Assembly (NCBI RefSeq): GCF_003194625.1
Contig: NZ_QHKX01000002.1
Span: 62,001 to 126,000, forward strand
Length of the DNA stretch: 64,000 bases
Reading direction: 5' to 3'
Source of the DNA: Nocardioides solisilvae
GTDB taxonomy: Bacteria; Actinomycetota; Actinomycetes; Propionibacteriales; Nocardioidaceae
This document shows positions 1 through 8,323 of this stretch, one piece after another. Under the pieces are notes generated by a model, which searched no databases, was not told the DNA's origin, and saw nothing but the letters and a program-made list of their open reading frames with translations. Position numbers and translations under genes: made by a program. The stretch's first letter is position 1. Each line of letters opens with the position of its first letter.

Positions 1-718
1 ACTCCCGCGCGCTCGGGAAGAACGCCCCGCTCATCCGTTCGCGCTGGACGCGCAGCATCATCACGGCGTCGGCGTGGGGCAGCACGGCGTCGAGGTCGTA
101 GGAGGTCTCGAACCCGGCGGCCGCCGACCAGGCCGCGACGCCCGCGGGCATCAGGGTGGGCGGCGCGACGACCGTGACCCGGGCGCCGAGCTTCGTCAGG
201 CAGAGCACGTTGGAGCGGAAGACCCGGCTGTGGGTGAGGTCGCCGACGATCGCGACGTGGCGGCCCTCGAGCGAGCCGAGGCGGCGCTGCAGCGTGTAGG
301 CGTCGAGCAGCGCCTGGGTGGGGTGCTCGTGGGTGCCGTCGCCGGCGTTGACGACCGCCGCGTCGACCCACTCGCTGACCTGGCGGGCCGACCCGCTGGC
401 GGGGTGCCGGACCACCAGGCCGTCGACGCCCATGGCGCAGACGGTGAGCACGGTGTCGCGCAGGCTCTCGCCCTTCGAGGCGCTCGAGCCCTTGGCGCTG
501 ATGTTGATCACGTCGGCCGAGAGCCACTTCCCGGCGATCTCGAACGACGAGCGCGTGCGGGTGGAGTCCTCGAAGAACATGTTGACCACGGTCCGGCCGC
601 GCAGGGCGGGCAGCTTCTTGACGTCGCGGTGCTGGACGTCGTGCATCTCGGCGGCGGTCTCGAAGATCGCCTCGACCTGGTCGACCGACAGGTCGTCGAC
701 GGAGAGCAGGTGCCTCAC
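1..718 (-). CDS. pyrB: Aspartate carbamoyltransferase catalytic chain, 3' part outside the window
   Basis: Condenses carbamoyl phosphate with aspartate, the committed step of pyrimidine synthesis. The first 239 codons are visible; the rest lies left of base 1. The translation begins [11 protein letters not shown] and carries the carbamoyl-phosphate loop [13 protein letters not shown] near residue 50, the HPTQALLD motif near residue 135, and [13 protein letters not shown] at the start of the aspartate-binding domain. The GTG start overlaps the pyrR stop by 4 bp (GTGA), so translation is probably coupled and PyrR control of the leader should reach this gene. It is a class with no fused regulatory domain in the visible part. 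Confidence 0.96.
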   Translation of the reverse strand, partial: MRHLLSVDDLSVDQVEAIFETAAEMHDVQHRDVKKLPALRGRTVVNMFFEDSTRTRSSFEIAGKWLSADVINISAKGSSASKGESLRDTVLTVCAMGVDGLVVRHPASGSARQVSEWVDAAVVNAGDGTHEHPTQALLDAYTLQRRLGSLEGRHVAIVGDLTHSRVFRSNVLCLTKLGARVTVVAPPTLMPAGVAAWSAAAGFETSYDLDAVLPHADAVMMLRVQRERMSGAFFPSARE

Positions 719-1254
719 GAGATCGTCACCTCGTCGGTCCCGTCGACCTCGGCCAGCCGGACGCTGACCCGCTCGGAGCGGGCGCTCGGGAGGTTCTTGC
801 CGACGTGGTCGGCGCGGATCGGCAGCTCGCGGTGGCCCCGGTCGACCAGCACGGCGAGCCGCACCGCGGCGGGCCGCCCGAGGTCGGCCAGCGCGTCGAG
901 GGCGGCGCGGATGGTGCGGCCCGAGAAGAGCACGTCGTCGACTAGCACGACGACCTTGCCGTCGATGCCGCCGGCCGGCAGCTGGGTCTTGTGGGCGCGC
1001 CTCGTCGGCTGGCTGCGGAGGTCGTCGCGGTACATCGTCACGTCGAGCTCGCCCACCGCGACCGGGACCCCCTCGACGCCGGCGATCCCGTCGGCGATCC
1101 GCCGGGCGAGGGGCACGCCGCGGGTGTGCAGCCCGAGGAGGATGAGGTCGGTCGCGCCCTTGTTGCGCTCGAGGATCTCGTGGGAGATGCGGGTCATCGC
1201 GCGGGCGATGTCCCGGCCGTCGAGGACGGTGCGTCCTGGTGCGGTGGCAGGCAT
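715..1254 (-). CDS. pyrR: Bifunctional PyrR: pyr operon RNA-binding regulator / uracil phosphoribosyltransferase
   Basis: 179 aa. PyrR binds pyr leader RNA when UMP is high and also has weak uracil phosphoribosyltransferase activity. The PRPP-binding loop [20 protein letters not shown] is present, as is the N-terminal region [19 protein letters not shown] typical of the family. The ATG at 1254 is chosen over an upstream in-frame start because AAGGAGG lies 12 nt before it and the family normally starts here. It is the first gene of the operon and overlaps pyrB by 4 bp. A PyrR-type hairpin abuts its ribosome binding site, which suggests autoregulation at translation. Confidence 0.95.
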   Translation of the reverse strand: MPATAPGRTVLDGRDIARAMTRISHEILERNKGATDLILLGLHTRGVPLARRIADGIAGVEGVPVAVGELDVTMYRDDLRSQPTRRAHKTQLPAGGIDGKVVVLVDDVLFSGRTIRAALDALADLGRPAAVRLAVLVDRGHRELPIRADHVGKNLPSARSERVSVRLAEVDGTDEVTIS

Positions 1255-1275
1255 CGGTGGCCTGGACCTCCTTCT

Positions 1276-1300
1276 CCGCCTCACGGGACGGCTCGTTAAA
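1276..1300 (-). promoter_or_regulatory. PyrR-binding RNA hairpin in the pyr leader
   Basis: Read on the minus strand, the leader contains GUCCCGUGAGGC, matching the conserved PyrR loop (CCNGNGAGG) closed by a CCG/CGG stem. The Shine-Dalgarno AAGGAGG (1267-1273) starts 2 nt after the hairpin. No terminator/antiterminator pair fits in this short leader, so the mechanism is probably translational repression, as described for Mycobacterium smegmatis pyr. Confidence 0.75.
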
Positions 1301-1318
1301 GGATGTCGTGCGGCCGCG

Positions 1319-1324
1319 ACCCTA
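1319..1324 (-). promoter_or_regulatory. Likely pyr operon -10 element
   Basis: TGGTAGGGT on the minus strand is an extended -10 (TGN-TANNNT). Transcription would start about 7 nt downstream, giving a leader of roughly 58 nt that just holds the PyrR hairpin and the Shine-Dalgarno. Confidence 0.5.
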
Positions 1325-1377
1325 CCAGCGTCGCGCCCCACCCCCGTCGGGCGACGGCGGACGCGGGCGCACGGGCG

Positions 1378-2193
1378 TCACCGGTCGAGGTGCCGGGCGC
1401 GCGCGAAGCAGAAGAGGCCGTAGCAGGCGATGCCGAGCGCGATCGCGGAGAGGACCCAGGGGCCGAACGGCTGCTGGAGCACCTCGCGGAGCGCGTCGTC
1501 GAGCCCCTTGTCCTTGCCCTCGTGGGTCCATCCGGCGTGTGCCACCAGCAGGCCGACGATGCCGATCGAGACGCCCTTCGCGACGTAGCCCGCCTTGCCC
1601 GCCCAGCGGTACGCCGTGCCTACCTCCCCGGTCCGACCGGAGGAGTCGAGGTGCTCGAGGAACTTCTCGGAGACGCCGCGGTAGGCCGTCCACCCGCCGT
1701 ACCCGATGACGCAGATCCCGGCGAGCACCACCAGCACCTGGCCGGCGGGCCACGAGAGGACCTGGGCGGTGAGCGGCTTCCCGCCGCCCCCGCTGCTGCC
1801 GGTGAGCGTGCGGATCGCGGTGACCGCGAGCGCGGCGTACAGGCCCGCCTTCAGCAGCGAGCCGCCGGCCTTGACCCAGCGCGCGGCCCCCTCCTCGTCG
1901 TCGTGGCCGAAGGCGGCCTCGAGGAGGCGCCACAGCACCAGGAGCAGCAGACCGACCGCCACCGCCCAGAGCACGGCGGTCCCGAGGGCCGAGGAGGTGA
2001 GCTGCTGGAACGCCCCCTCGCTCGAGGCCTGGTCGGAGGAGGCACCGCCCCAGGCCAGCTGGAGGGCGACCCAGGCGATCAGGAGGTGGGTGAGGCCGTA
2101 GGCGACGAGGCCGGCCCGTACCGCGTGGTCGAGCCAGGGACTGTCCTCGGCCCGCGAGCCTGCGCTGCGGGTCCTGCTGCTGATGTCGGGCAC
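1378..2193 (-). CDS. DUF1206 integral membrane protein
   Basis: 271 aa from a GTG start (VPDISSRTRS). The protein has three repeated two-helix units, beginning near VRAGLVAYGLTHLLIAW, AGGSLLKAGLYAALAV and AGKAGYVAKGVSIGIVG, giving six predicted membrane segments; this triplicated layout is the DUF1206 signature. The function is unknown in the family. It follows the fadA2-type thiolase gene by 52 bp on the same strand and precedes the pyr promoter. The longer in-frame extension upstream runs into the thiolase gene and was not used. Confidence 0.85.
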   Translation of the reverse strand: MPDISSRTRSAGSRAEDSPWLDHAVRAGLVAYGLTHLLIAWVALQLAWGGASSDQASSEGAFQQLTSSALGTAVLWAVAVGLLLLVLWRLLEAAFGHDDEEGAARWVKAGGSLLKAGLYAALAVTAIRTLTGSSGGGGKPLTAQVLSWPAGQVLVVLAGICVIGYGGWTAYRGVSEKFLEHLDSSGRTGEVGTAYRWAGKAGYVAKGVSIGIVGLLVAHAGWTHEGKDKGLDDALREVLQQPFGPWVLSAIALGIACYGLFCFARARHLDR

Positions 2194-2245
2194 GGTCGCA
2201 GCGTTCCCCCCGACGGGCCGGACCCCTTCGTCGGGCCCCGCGACC

Positions 2246-3526
2246 TCAGCGCTCGAGGATGGCCACGACCCCCTGGCCGCCGGCGGCACAGATCGAGATC
2301 AGCCCGCGGCCGGAGCCCTTCGCGGCGAGCAGCTTGGCGAGCACCGGGACGATCCGGCCGCCGGTCGCGGCGAACGGGTGCGCGGCGGCCAGCGACGAGC
2401 CGTTGACGTTGAGCCTGCTGCGGTCGATCGACCCCAGGGGGGCGTCGAGGCCCAGGCGCTCCTTGCAGAAGACCGGGTCCTCCCACGCCTTCAGCGTGGA
2501 GAGCACCTGCGAGGCGAACGCCTCGTGGATCTCGTAGTAGTCGAAGTCCTGCAGCGTCAGGCCCTCGCGCTCGAGCATCCGGGCCACGGCGTAGGCGGGC
2601 GCCATGAGCAGGCCCTCGTGGCCGTGCACGTAGTCGACCGCGGCGGTCTCGTACGCCGTGAGGTAGGCCAGCACCGGCAGGCCGTGCTCCTCGGCCCACT
2701 CCTCGGAGGCCAGCAGCACCGCCGAGGCGCCGTCGCTGAGCGGGGTGGAGTTGCCCGCCGTCATCGTGGCCGCGGCGCCCTTGCCGAAGACGGGCTTCAG
2801 CGTGCCGAGCTTCTCCGCGGTGGAGTCGGGGCGCAGGTTGGTGTCGCGCTCGACCCCGCGGAACGGCGTGACGAGGTCGTCGTGGAAGCCCTCCTCGTAG
2901 GAGCGGGCCAGGTTCTGGTGGGAGCGCGCCGCGAGCTCGTCCTGCTCCTCGCGGCCCACCCGCCACTCCAGCGCGGTGAGGGCGGCGTGCTCGCCCATGG
3001 ACTTGCCGGTGCGGGGCTCGCCGTTCTGCGGGATCTCGAGCCCGATGTCGCCGGGCCGGATCTGTCCGAGAGCGGTCAGCTTGGCCTTGGTGTCCTTGGC
3101 GGCGTTGACCTTCATCAGCTTCTTGCGCAGCTTGTCGCTGATCGCCACGGGCGCGTCGGAGGTGGTGTCGGAGCCACCGGCGATGCCGACCTCGATCTGC
3201 CCCAGGGCGATCTTGTTGGCGACCTGGATCACGGCCTGCAGCCCGGTGCCGCAGGCCTGCTGGATGTCGGTGGCCGGCGTCCCCGGGTCGAGCCGCGAGC
3301 CGAGGACGCACTCACGGGTCAGGTTGAAGTCGCGCGCGTGCTTGAGGACGGCGCCGGCCACGACCTCCCCGAGCCGCTGGCCCTCGAGGCCGAACCGGGT
3401 GACCAGGCCGTCGATGGCGGCCGTCAGCATCTCCTGGTTGGAGACGTCGGCGTAGACGCCGTTGGAACGCGCGAAGGGGATCCGGTTGCCGCCGATGACG
3501 GCGACGCGGCGGGTCTGGGCCTGCAT
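2246..3526 (-). CDS. fadA2: Acetyl-CoA C-acyltransferase (FadA2/FadI-type thiolase)
   Basis: 426 aa. Thiolytic cleavage of 3-ketoacyl-CoA, or the reverse condensation. The nucleophile cysteine sits in DIQQACGTGLQAV (about residue 92); the histidine region is YYEIHEAFASQ and the C-terminal motifs are NVNGSSLAAAHPFAATGGR and ICAAGGQG, the pattern of the FadI / trifunctional-beta branch. ATG at 3526 has AGGAG 7 nt upstream; the long in-frame extension upstream is GC-driven. The gene is divergent from fabG4-htdX, the same arrangement as Rv0243 versus Rv0242c-Rv0241c in M. tuberculosis, so the three probably act on the same acyl-CoA pool. Confidence 0.92.
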   Translation of the reverse strand: MQAQTRRVAVIGGNRIPFARSNGVYADVSNQEMLTAAIDGLVTRFGLEGQRLGEVVAGAVLKHARDFNLTRECVLGSRLDPGTPATDIQQACGTGLQAVIQVANKIALGQIEVGIAGGSDTTSDAPVAISDKLRKKLMKVNAAKDTKAKLTALGQIRPGDIGLEIPQNGEPRTGKSMGEHAALTALEWRVGREEQDELAARSHQNLARSYEEGFHDDLVTPFRGVERDTNLRPDSTAEKLGTLKPVFGKGAAATMTAGNSTPLSDGASAVLLASEEWAEEHGLPVLAYLTAYETAAVDYVHGHEGLLMAPAYAVARMLEREGLTLQDFDYYEIHEAFASQVLSTLKAWEDPVFCKERLGLDAPLGSIDRSRLNVNGSSLAAAHPFAATGGRIVPVLAKLLAAKGSGRGLISICAAGGQGVVAILER

Positions 3527-3661
3527 CTGGTGCTCCTGGGGTCGTGCGCCCTGGACAGGGGCGGGATCATGGTCGGCAGAGGTGTCTCCGCGGTCCCCCA
3601 TCCTCGCTCCCGGCGTGCGTGCGGGGAACCGGGTGAGGGCAAGGTCACGAAATGTGGACGC

Positions 3662-3682
3662 CGAGTTACACCTCGAGTTACA
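3662..3682. repeat. Direct repeat in the fadA2/fabG4 divergent promoter region
   Basis: CGAGTTACA occurs twice, at 3662-3670 and 3674-3682, with a 12-bp period. It lies in the 242-bp intergenic space between the two divergent starts (3527-3768), the only non-coding stretch here. A regulator-binding site is plausible; which family binds it cannot be told from sequence alone. Confidence 0.45.
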
Positions 3683-3768
3683 TGTCCGGCAGTCTATCCC
3701 CGGGCCGCCGCTCGCGGCGCCCGCGTCCCGCACCGACCCGCGTCCCCGCACCGAAAGGCTCGTGCGCC

Positions 3769-5103
3769 ATGAGCGACCGTTACCAGGGCTTCGTCTCCAC
3801 CCCCGTCGGCAGGCTGCTCGTCAAGAACCTCGGCCTGCCCGATCCCGCCCGGCTGGAGCGGTGGACCGAGGGCGCCCCCCTGGTCGACGGCACCGTGCTC
3901 GTCGGCGGTCGCGGCCGCCTGGCCGACCAGCTGCCCAAGCTGCTCGACGGGCTGGGCGTCACCGCGCTCGACCACGACGCGGAGGGGACGACGTACAAGG
4001 GCCTGGTCTTCGACGCCACCGGCCTCACCGATCCCGGCCAGCTGGGCGCCCTGCGCGACTTCTTCACCCCGCTGATGCGCCGGCTCGGCACCTGCCCGCG
4101 GGTGGTCGTGCTCGGGACCCCGCCCGAGCAGGCCTCGGGCAGCGAGCGGGTCGCGCAGCGCGCGCTGGAGGGCTTCACCCGGTCGCTGGGCAAGGAGATC
4201 GGCCGGGGCGGCACCTCCCAGCTGGTCTACGTCGCCGAGGGCGCCGAGGCCGCGACCGAGTCCACGCTCGCCTTCCTGCTCTCCCCCAAGTCCGCCTACG
4301 TCTCGGGCCAGGTGGTGCGGATCGGCGCCCACGGCGTGCTCGACGCCGAGCCCGTCGCCGACCGCGAGAAGCCGCTGGCCGGCAAGGTGGCGCTCGTGAC
4401 GGGTGCCAGCCGCGGCATCGGCGAGCAGATCGCCCGCGTCCTGCACCGCGACGGCGCCACCGTGGTCGGCGTCGACGTGCCGCAGGCGGCCAGCGACCTG
4501 CAGACCCTGATGGCCGAGCTCGGGGGCGACCACCTCAGTCTCGACATCACCCACTCCGACGCCCCGCAGCGGATCGCCCACCACCTGCGCGAGCAGCACG
4601 GCGGCGTCGACGTCGTCGTGCACAACGCCGGCATCACCCGCGACAAGAAGCTGGCCAACATGGGCGCCGACCGCTGGGACAGCGTCATCGCGGTCAACCT
4701 CACCGCCCCCGAGCGGATCACCCGCGAGCTGCTCGACCAGGGGGTGGTGAACCCCAACGGGCGCATCGTCGGGGTCGCCTCGATCGCCGGGATCGCCGGC
4801 AACGTCGGCCAGACCAACTACGCGGCCTCCAAGGCCGGCGTGATCGGGCTGGTCGACAGCCTGGCCGACGAGCTCACCGACGGCGTGACCGTCAACGCGG
4901 TGGCCCCCGGCTTCATCGTCACGCAGATGACCGCCGCCGTGCCCTTCGCCACCCGCGAGGTCGGCCAGCGCCTCAACGCCATGAGCCAGGGCGGCCTCCC
5001 CGTCGACGTGGCCGAGACCATCGCCTGGTTCGCCTCCCCCGGGTCGACCGCCGTCAACGGCAACGTGGTGCGGGTCTGCGGCCAGATGATGCTGGGTGCC
5101 TGA
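3769..5103 (+). CDS. fabG4: High-molecular-weight 3-oxoacyl-ACP/CoA reductase (FabG4-like)
   Basis: 444 aa, NAD(P)-dependent reduction of 3-ketoacyl thioesters. Unlike ordinary 245-aa FabG it has a first, degenerate flavodoxin-like Rossmann domain (residues about 1-205) and a second, catalytic SDR domain with GASRGIG (about 212), NAG (about 286), the serine in VASIAGIAGN and the YxxxK in NYAASKAGVIGL. This two-domain layout is that of mycobacterial FabG4 (Rv0242c), whose N-terminus MSDRYQGFV resembles this one. The ATG at 3769 is preceded by GAAAGG. The next gene overlaps or abuts the stop codon, forming a two-gene operon. Confidence 0.93.
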   Translation: MSDRYQGFVSTPVGRLLVKNLGLPDPARLERWTEGAPLVDGTVLVGGRGRLADQLPKLLDGLGVTALDHDAEGTTYKGLVFDATGLTDPGQLGALRDFFTPLMRRLGTCPRVVVLGTPPEQASGSERVAQRALEGFTRSLGKEIGRGGTSQLVYVAEGAEAATESTLAFLLSPKSAYVSGQVVRIGAHGVLDAEPVADREKPLAGKVALVTGASRGIGEQIARVLHRDGATVVGVDVPQAASDLQTLMAELGGDHLSLDITHSDAPQRIAHHLREQHGGVDVVVHNAGITRDKKLANMGADRWDSVIAVNLTAPERITRELLDQGVVNPNGRIVGVASIAGIAGNVGQTNYAASKAGVIGLVDSLADELTDGVTVNAVAPGFIVTQMTAAVPFATREVGQRLNAMSQGGLPVDVAETIAWFASPGSTAVNGNVVRVCGQMMLGA

Positions 5104-5104
5104 C

Positions 5105-5953
5105 GTGTCGGCCGTCGTCACGCTCGCCCGCGCCGCCCTGCCCGCCGTGCCCGTCCTCAACCGGGTGCCCGGCGTGCGCAAGGCGCCCGCTGCCGGGTTC
5201 GAGGGGATGGCGCGCACCGGACCGGTGACCCGGATCGACCCCGCCCACGTCGCGGCGTACGCGGAGGTCTGCGGCTTCCCCCGGCGCGACGCGGTGCCGG
5301 TGACCTACCCGCACCTCCTGGCCTTCGGCCTCCACATGGAGATCATGGCCAGCACGGAGTTCCCCTGGCCGGCCATCGGGACGGTCCACGTCGAGAACAC
5401 CCTCACCTCCCACCGGCCCATCGGGCTGGAGGAGGAGCTGGGCGCCACCACGTCGGTGCGCTCCCCGCGGCCGCACCCCAAGGGCACCCTGCTCGACTTC
5501 GTGACCACGGTCAGCTCGGGCGACGAGGTCGTGTGGGAGGCGACCTCGACCTATTTGCGCCGCGGCCGCGGCACCGAGGACGCGCCACGCGGCCTCGACC
5601 TGCCGGTGGTGCCCGAGGGCCGCGCCACCTGGGACCTGCCGGGCGACCTCGGCCGCCGGTACGGCGCGGTCTCGGGCGACCTCAACCCGATCCACCTCTA
5701 CCCGGTGACCGCCAGGGCGCTGGGGTTCCCCCGGCAGATCGCGCACGGGATGTGGTCCAAGGCCCGCTGCCTGGCCGCGATCGAGAACAGGCTGCCCGAC
5801 GCGGTCCGCGTCGAGGTGTCGTTCCGCAAGCCGATCCTCCTGCCGGGCCGGGTGGCCTTCGGGCTCGAGGGCGACCGGAGCTCCTGGGCCTTCTCGCTCT
5901 CCAGCCCGCGGGACGCCTCCACCCACCTGGTGGGTCGGACGACGGCGCTCTGA
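5105..5953 (+). CDS. htdX: MaoC-like 3-hydroxyacyl-thioester dehydratase (HtdX-like)
   Basis: 282 aa. A double hotdog protein that removes water from (R)-3-hydroxyacyl thioesters. The hydratase-2 motif VSGDLNPIHLYPVTARALGF (about residues 190-209) is complete, with the catalytic Asp and His, followed by HGMW. Two starts are possible: GTG 5105, directly after the fabG4 stop, and GTG 5096, overlapping it by 8 bp; neither has a clear ribosome binding site. With FabG4 it forms the reductase-dehydratase pair of a fatty acid elongation or degradation cycle, matching Rv0242c-Rv0241c. Confidence 0.9.
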   Translation: MSAVVTLARAALPAVPVLNRVPGVRKAPAAGFEGMARTGPVTRIDPAHVAAYAEVCGFPRRDAVPVTYPHLLAFGLHMEIMASTEFPWPAIGTVHVENTLTSHRPIGLEEELGATTSVRSPRPHPKGTLLDFVTTVSSGDEVVWEATSTYLRRGRGTEDAPRGLDLPVVPEGRATWDLPGDLGRRYGAVSGDLNPIHLYPVTARALGFPRQIAHGMWSKARCLAAIENRLPDAVRVEVSFRKPILLPGRVAFGLEGDRSSWAFSLSSPRDASTHLVGRTTAL

Positions 5954-5958
5954 CCCGC

Positions 5959-6016
5959 CCGACCCCCGCCCGCCCCCCGCCCGGCACCGCGCCCGGCCGG
6001 GGGCGGGCTGGGTCGG
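5959..6016. terminator. Bidirectional stem-loop between convergent genes
   Basis: CCGACCC at 5959 pairs with GGGTCGG ending at 6016, enclosing further C-rich/G-rich pairing. It separates htdX from the convergent M23 peptidase gene. No U-tract, as usual in this GC range. Confidence 0.55.
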
Positions 6017-6022
6017 CGCGGG

Positions 6023-7273
6023 TCAGCGGGGCGTGCCGAACTGCACCGTCGCGACGGTGCGGGCGGCCGCGTTGTCCAGGGTGCCCTGGCCCAGCGTGAA
6101 CACGGCGCTCGCCGGGGTCCACGTCCCGAGGTCGGTCGTGCCGTTGCCGTCCCAGTCCCCCGTCACCGGGAGGTCCCCGGGGAGGCCGAACGGGACCGTC
6201 GAGACGACCGGCACCCCCGCCGGGTCCACGTGGCGCAGCGTGTAGGTGAGCAGGGTCCGGTCGAAGACGCCCACGTCGGTGCGCCCGTCCCCGTTCCAGT
6301 CGCCGGTGACCGGCAGGTCGTCGACGTCACCCAGCCGGACGCTCTCCACCACCCCCGAGGGCATCCGCAGGTGGAAGGTCGCGAAGCGGGGCCGGAAGAC
6401 GCCCAGGTCGTCACGCCCGTCGCCGTCCCAGTCCCCGACGACGGGGCGGTCGCCGCGGGCGCCGAACCGCAGCTGGGTGGCAGCGGCGCCGCTCAGCTTG
6501 AACATCCGGCCGCGCGGGTTCCAGACACCCGGCTCCGCGAGGCCGTCCCCGTCCCAGTCGCCCAGCAGCGGCTCGTCGGTGCCGGTGCCGAAGTGGAGCG
6601 CCGTCGGCGCCTGGCCGTCGGGCTGGTGCACGAGGAAGTCGCTGCGCGCCGTCCGTCGGAAGACCGCCACCTCGGCGGCCCCCTCCCCGACCAGGTTGGC
6701 CGCCATCGGCACGTCGACGCAGTTGCCCGAGGCCACCGCGCCGTTCGGGTACGGGAGACGGGCGAAGTGGACCGGGACGACGTCCCGGCCGACCTTCTGC
6801 TCGAAGTGCAGGTGGGCACCCGTGCTGTTGCCGGTGCTGCCGACGGCGCCGATCAAGGTCCCCTGGTCGACGCTGGACCCGGCGGCGACGAAGACGTTGC
6901 GCAGGTGCGCGTAGACGGTGCTCTCGCCGTTGCCGTGGTCGAGGACGACGTGCTTGCCGTAGCCCCGCTTGCTCCGCTGGTCGGCGGTCACCACACGCCC
7001 CGCGGCCGCGGCGACCACGGCCTTGCCCAGGTCGTTGCTGCGGTTGAAGTCGACGGCGAGGCGGCTGGGCGAGTGCCGGGAGCGGGTGCCGCCCGTCCAC
7101 TCCTGCGCGCACGTGAAGGGCACCTGGTACGACGTCGTGGGCACCGGGAGCCGCTTGCTCGCCGTCTGGGTCGTCGTCATGGTCCCCGAGGAGGCGAGCA
7201 CGAGCGCGCCGAGGCCGGCGAGGGCGAGGCCGGAGCGCAGGGAACGGACGCTGCGGCGCGAGGAGAGGAGCAC
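6023..7273 (-). CDS. Secreted M23 peptidase with C-terminal FG-GAP/VCBS-like repeats
   Basis: 416 aa. Probable zinc endopeptidase acting on peptidoglycan outside the membrane. The signal peptide is SLRSGLALAGLGALVLASS. The M23 domain (about residues 70-200) has H in SRHSPSRLAVDFN with the zinc-binding Asp, the VYAHL segment and the HLHFE motif. From about residue 225 follow four complete repeats of about 45 aa with Asp-rich loops such as GDWDGDG, GDWNGDG and GDWDGNG, plus a degenerate first copy; such loops usually bind calcium and form a blade or adhesion domain. The GTG at 7273 is chosen because it places the signal peptide at the N-terminus; no good ribosome binding site is visible and an upstream start is possible. 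Confidence 0.85.
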   Translation of the reverse strand: MLLSSRRSVRSLRSGLALAGLGALVLASSGTMTTTQTASKRLPVPTTSYQVPFTCAQEWTGGTRSRHSPSRLAVDFNRSNDLGKAVVAAAAGRVVTADQRSKRGYGKHVVLDHGNGESTVYAHLRNVFVAAGSSVDQGTLIGAVGSTGNSTGAHLHFEQKVGRDVVPVHFARLPYPNGAVASGNCVDVPMAANLVGEGAAEVAVFRRTARSDFLVHQPDGQAPTALHFGTGTDEPLLGDWDGDGLAEPGVWNPRGRMFKLSGAAATQLRFGARGDRPVVGDWDGDGRDDLGVFRPRFATFHLRMPSGVVESVRLGDVDDLPVTGDWNGDGRTDVGVFDRTLLTYTLRHVDPAGVPVVSTVPFGLPGDLPVTGDWDGNGTTDLGTWTPASAVFTLGQGTLDNAAARTVATVQFGTPR

Positions 7274-7399
7274 GGAGGACCACCCGGGGAGAGCAGGGAC
7301 GCGGAGTGCCCCCGGCCGGCGACCCCGCACGCCTCCCGAGTCACAGGGGACGCAGGCACCACGCGAGATCACAACAGCCACGGAAGCGCACACAGGTAA

Positions 7400-7416
7400 A
7401 CACGCGTCCGGCGTGT
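7400..7416. promoter_or_regulatory. Perfect inverted repeat upstream of the M23 peptidase gene
   Basis: ACACGC-GTCCG-GCGTGT, 6-bp arms around 5 bp, in the 192-bp gap between the peptidase start (7273) and the tesB stop (7466). Nothing else stands out in this gap. It may be an operator; no family is assigned. Confidence 0.35.
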
Positions 7417-7465
7417 CTGTCGCGCAATCCCGCGAATTACACCGTTGTAGTGGTATACGACCCAC

Positions 7466-8323
7466 TCACTTCAGGCGGCGGATCAAGCCCTCCTGCGCCA
7501 CGGTGGCGACCAGCCGGCCGTCGGGCGCGAAGACGTTGGCCAGCGCGAGGCCCCGCCCGCCGGACGCGGACGGCGAGTGCTGGTCGTAGAGCCACCACTC
7601 GTCGGCCCGCGCGGGGCGGTGGAACCAGACCGTGTGGTCCAGCGACGCCGGCTGCACCGCGGGCGAGTCGATCCTGACCCCGTGCGGCACGAGCGTGACG
7701 CCCAGGAGCGTGAGGTCCGTGGCGTAGAGCAGCGCGGCCTGCTGGATCCAGCGGTCGTCGGGCAGCTCGCCGGAGATCCGCACCCAGGCGCGAGCCCGGG
7801 CGGGGTTGAGCGGGTCGGGCTCGAGGCCGATCTGCGACGTGCCGACGTAGCGGATGTCCAGCGCGGCCCACTCGCGGCGCCACTCCTCCGCGTGGGCCTC
7901 GCCCCGCCGGCTGATCAGGTCGACCAGGGCGACCCCCTGCTCGGGGGACGGGACGTCGGGGAGGCCGGCCTGGTGCTCGAACCCCTCCTCGGGGCGCTGG
8001 AAGCTGCAGGTCTGGTAGTAGATCGGTCGGCCGTGCTGCCTCGCCACCACCCGGCGCGAGACGAAGCTGCGCCCGTCCCGGATCCGCTCCACGTCGTAGA
8101 GGATCGGGATGGCGGTGTCCCCGGGGCGGAGGAAGTAGGAGTGGAGCGAGTGGAGCTCGAAGGGCTCCTCCACGCTGCGGGCTCCCGCCAGGAGCGCCTG
8201 GGCGGCGACCTGGCCGCCGAAGACCCGCTGACGGCGGGTGTCGGGCTGGCGACCGCGGAAGAGGTCGACGTCGAGGTGCTCCAGGTCGAGCAGGTCGAGC
8301 AGCTCGGCGGCGGAGCCGGGCAT
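7466..8323 (-). CDS. tesB: Acyl-CoA thioesterase II
   Basis: 285 aa, hydrolyses acyl-CoA to free acid and CoA. A double-hotdog TesB: the first hotdog carries RVFGGQVAAQAL and LHSLHSYFLRPGD, the second has the catalytic Asp in ASLDHTVWFHRP and the Gln late in the chain (VAQEGLIR). ATG at 8323 shares one base with the stop of the upstream PAC2 gene (TGATG), so the two genes form a coupled pair. The placement between lipid genes fits a role in relieving acyl-CoA build-up. Confidence 0.94.
   Translation of the reverse strand: MPGSAAELLDLLDLEHLDVDLFRGRQPDTRRQRVFGGQVAAQALLAGARSVEEPFELHSLHSYFLRPGDTAIPILYDVERIRDGRSFVSRRVVARQHGRPIYYQTCSFQRPEEGFEHQAGLPDVPSPEQGVALVDLISRRGEAHAEEWRREWAALDIRYVGTSQIGLEPDPLNPARARAWVRISGELPDDRWIQQAALLYATDLTLLGVTLVPHGVRIDSPAVQPASLDHTVWFHRPARADEWWLYDQHSPSASGGRGLALANVFAPDGRLVATVAQEGLIRRLK

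Noticed and set aside
7274..7465. c-di-AMP (ydaO-type) riboswitch before the M23 peptidase gene, as often found with actinobacterial wall hydrolases
   Set aside because: I looked for the conserved riboswitch core on the minus strand and found none; only a short inverted repeat stands out.
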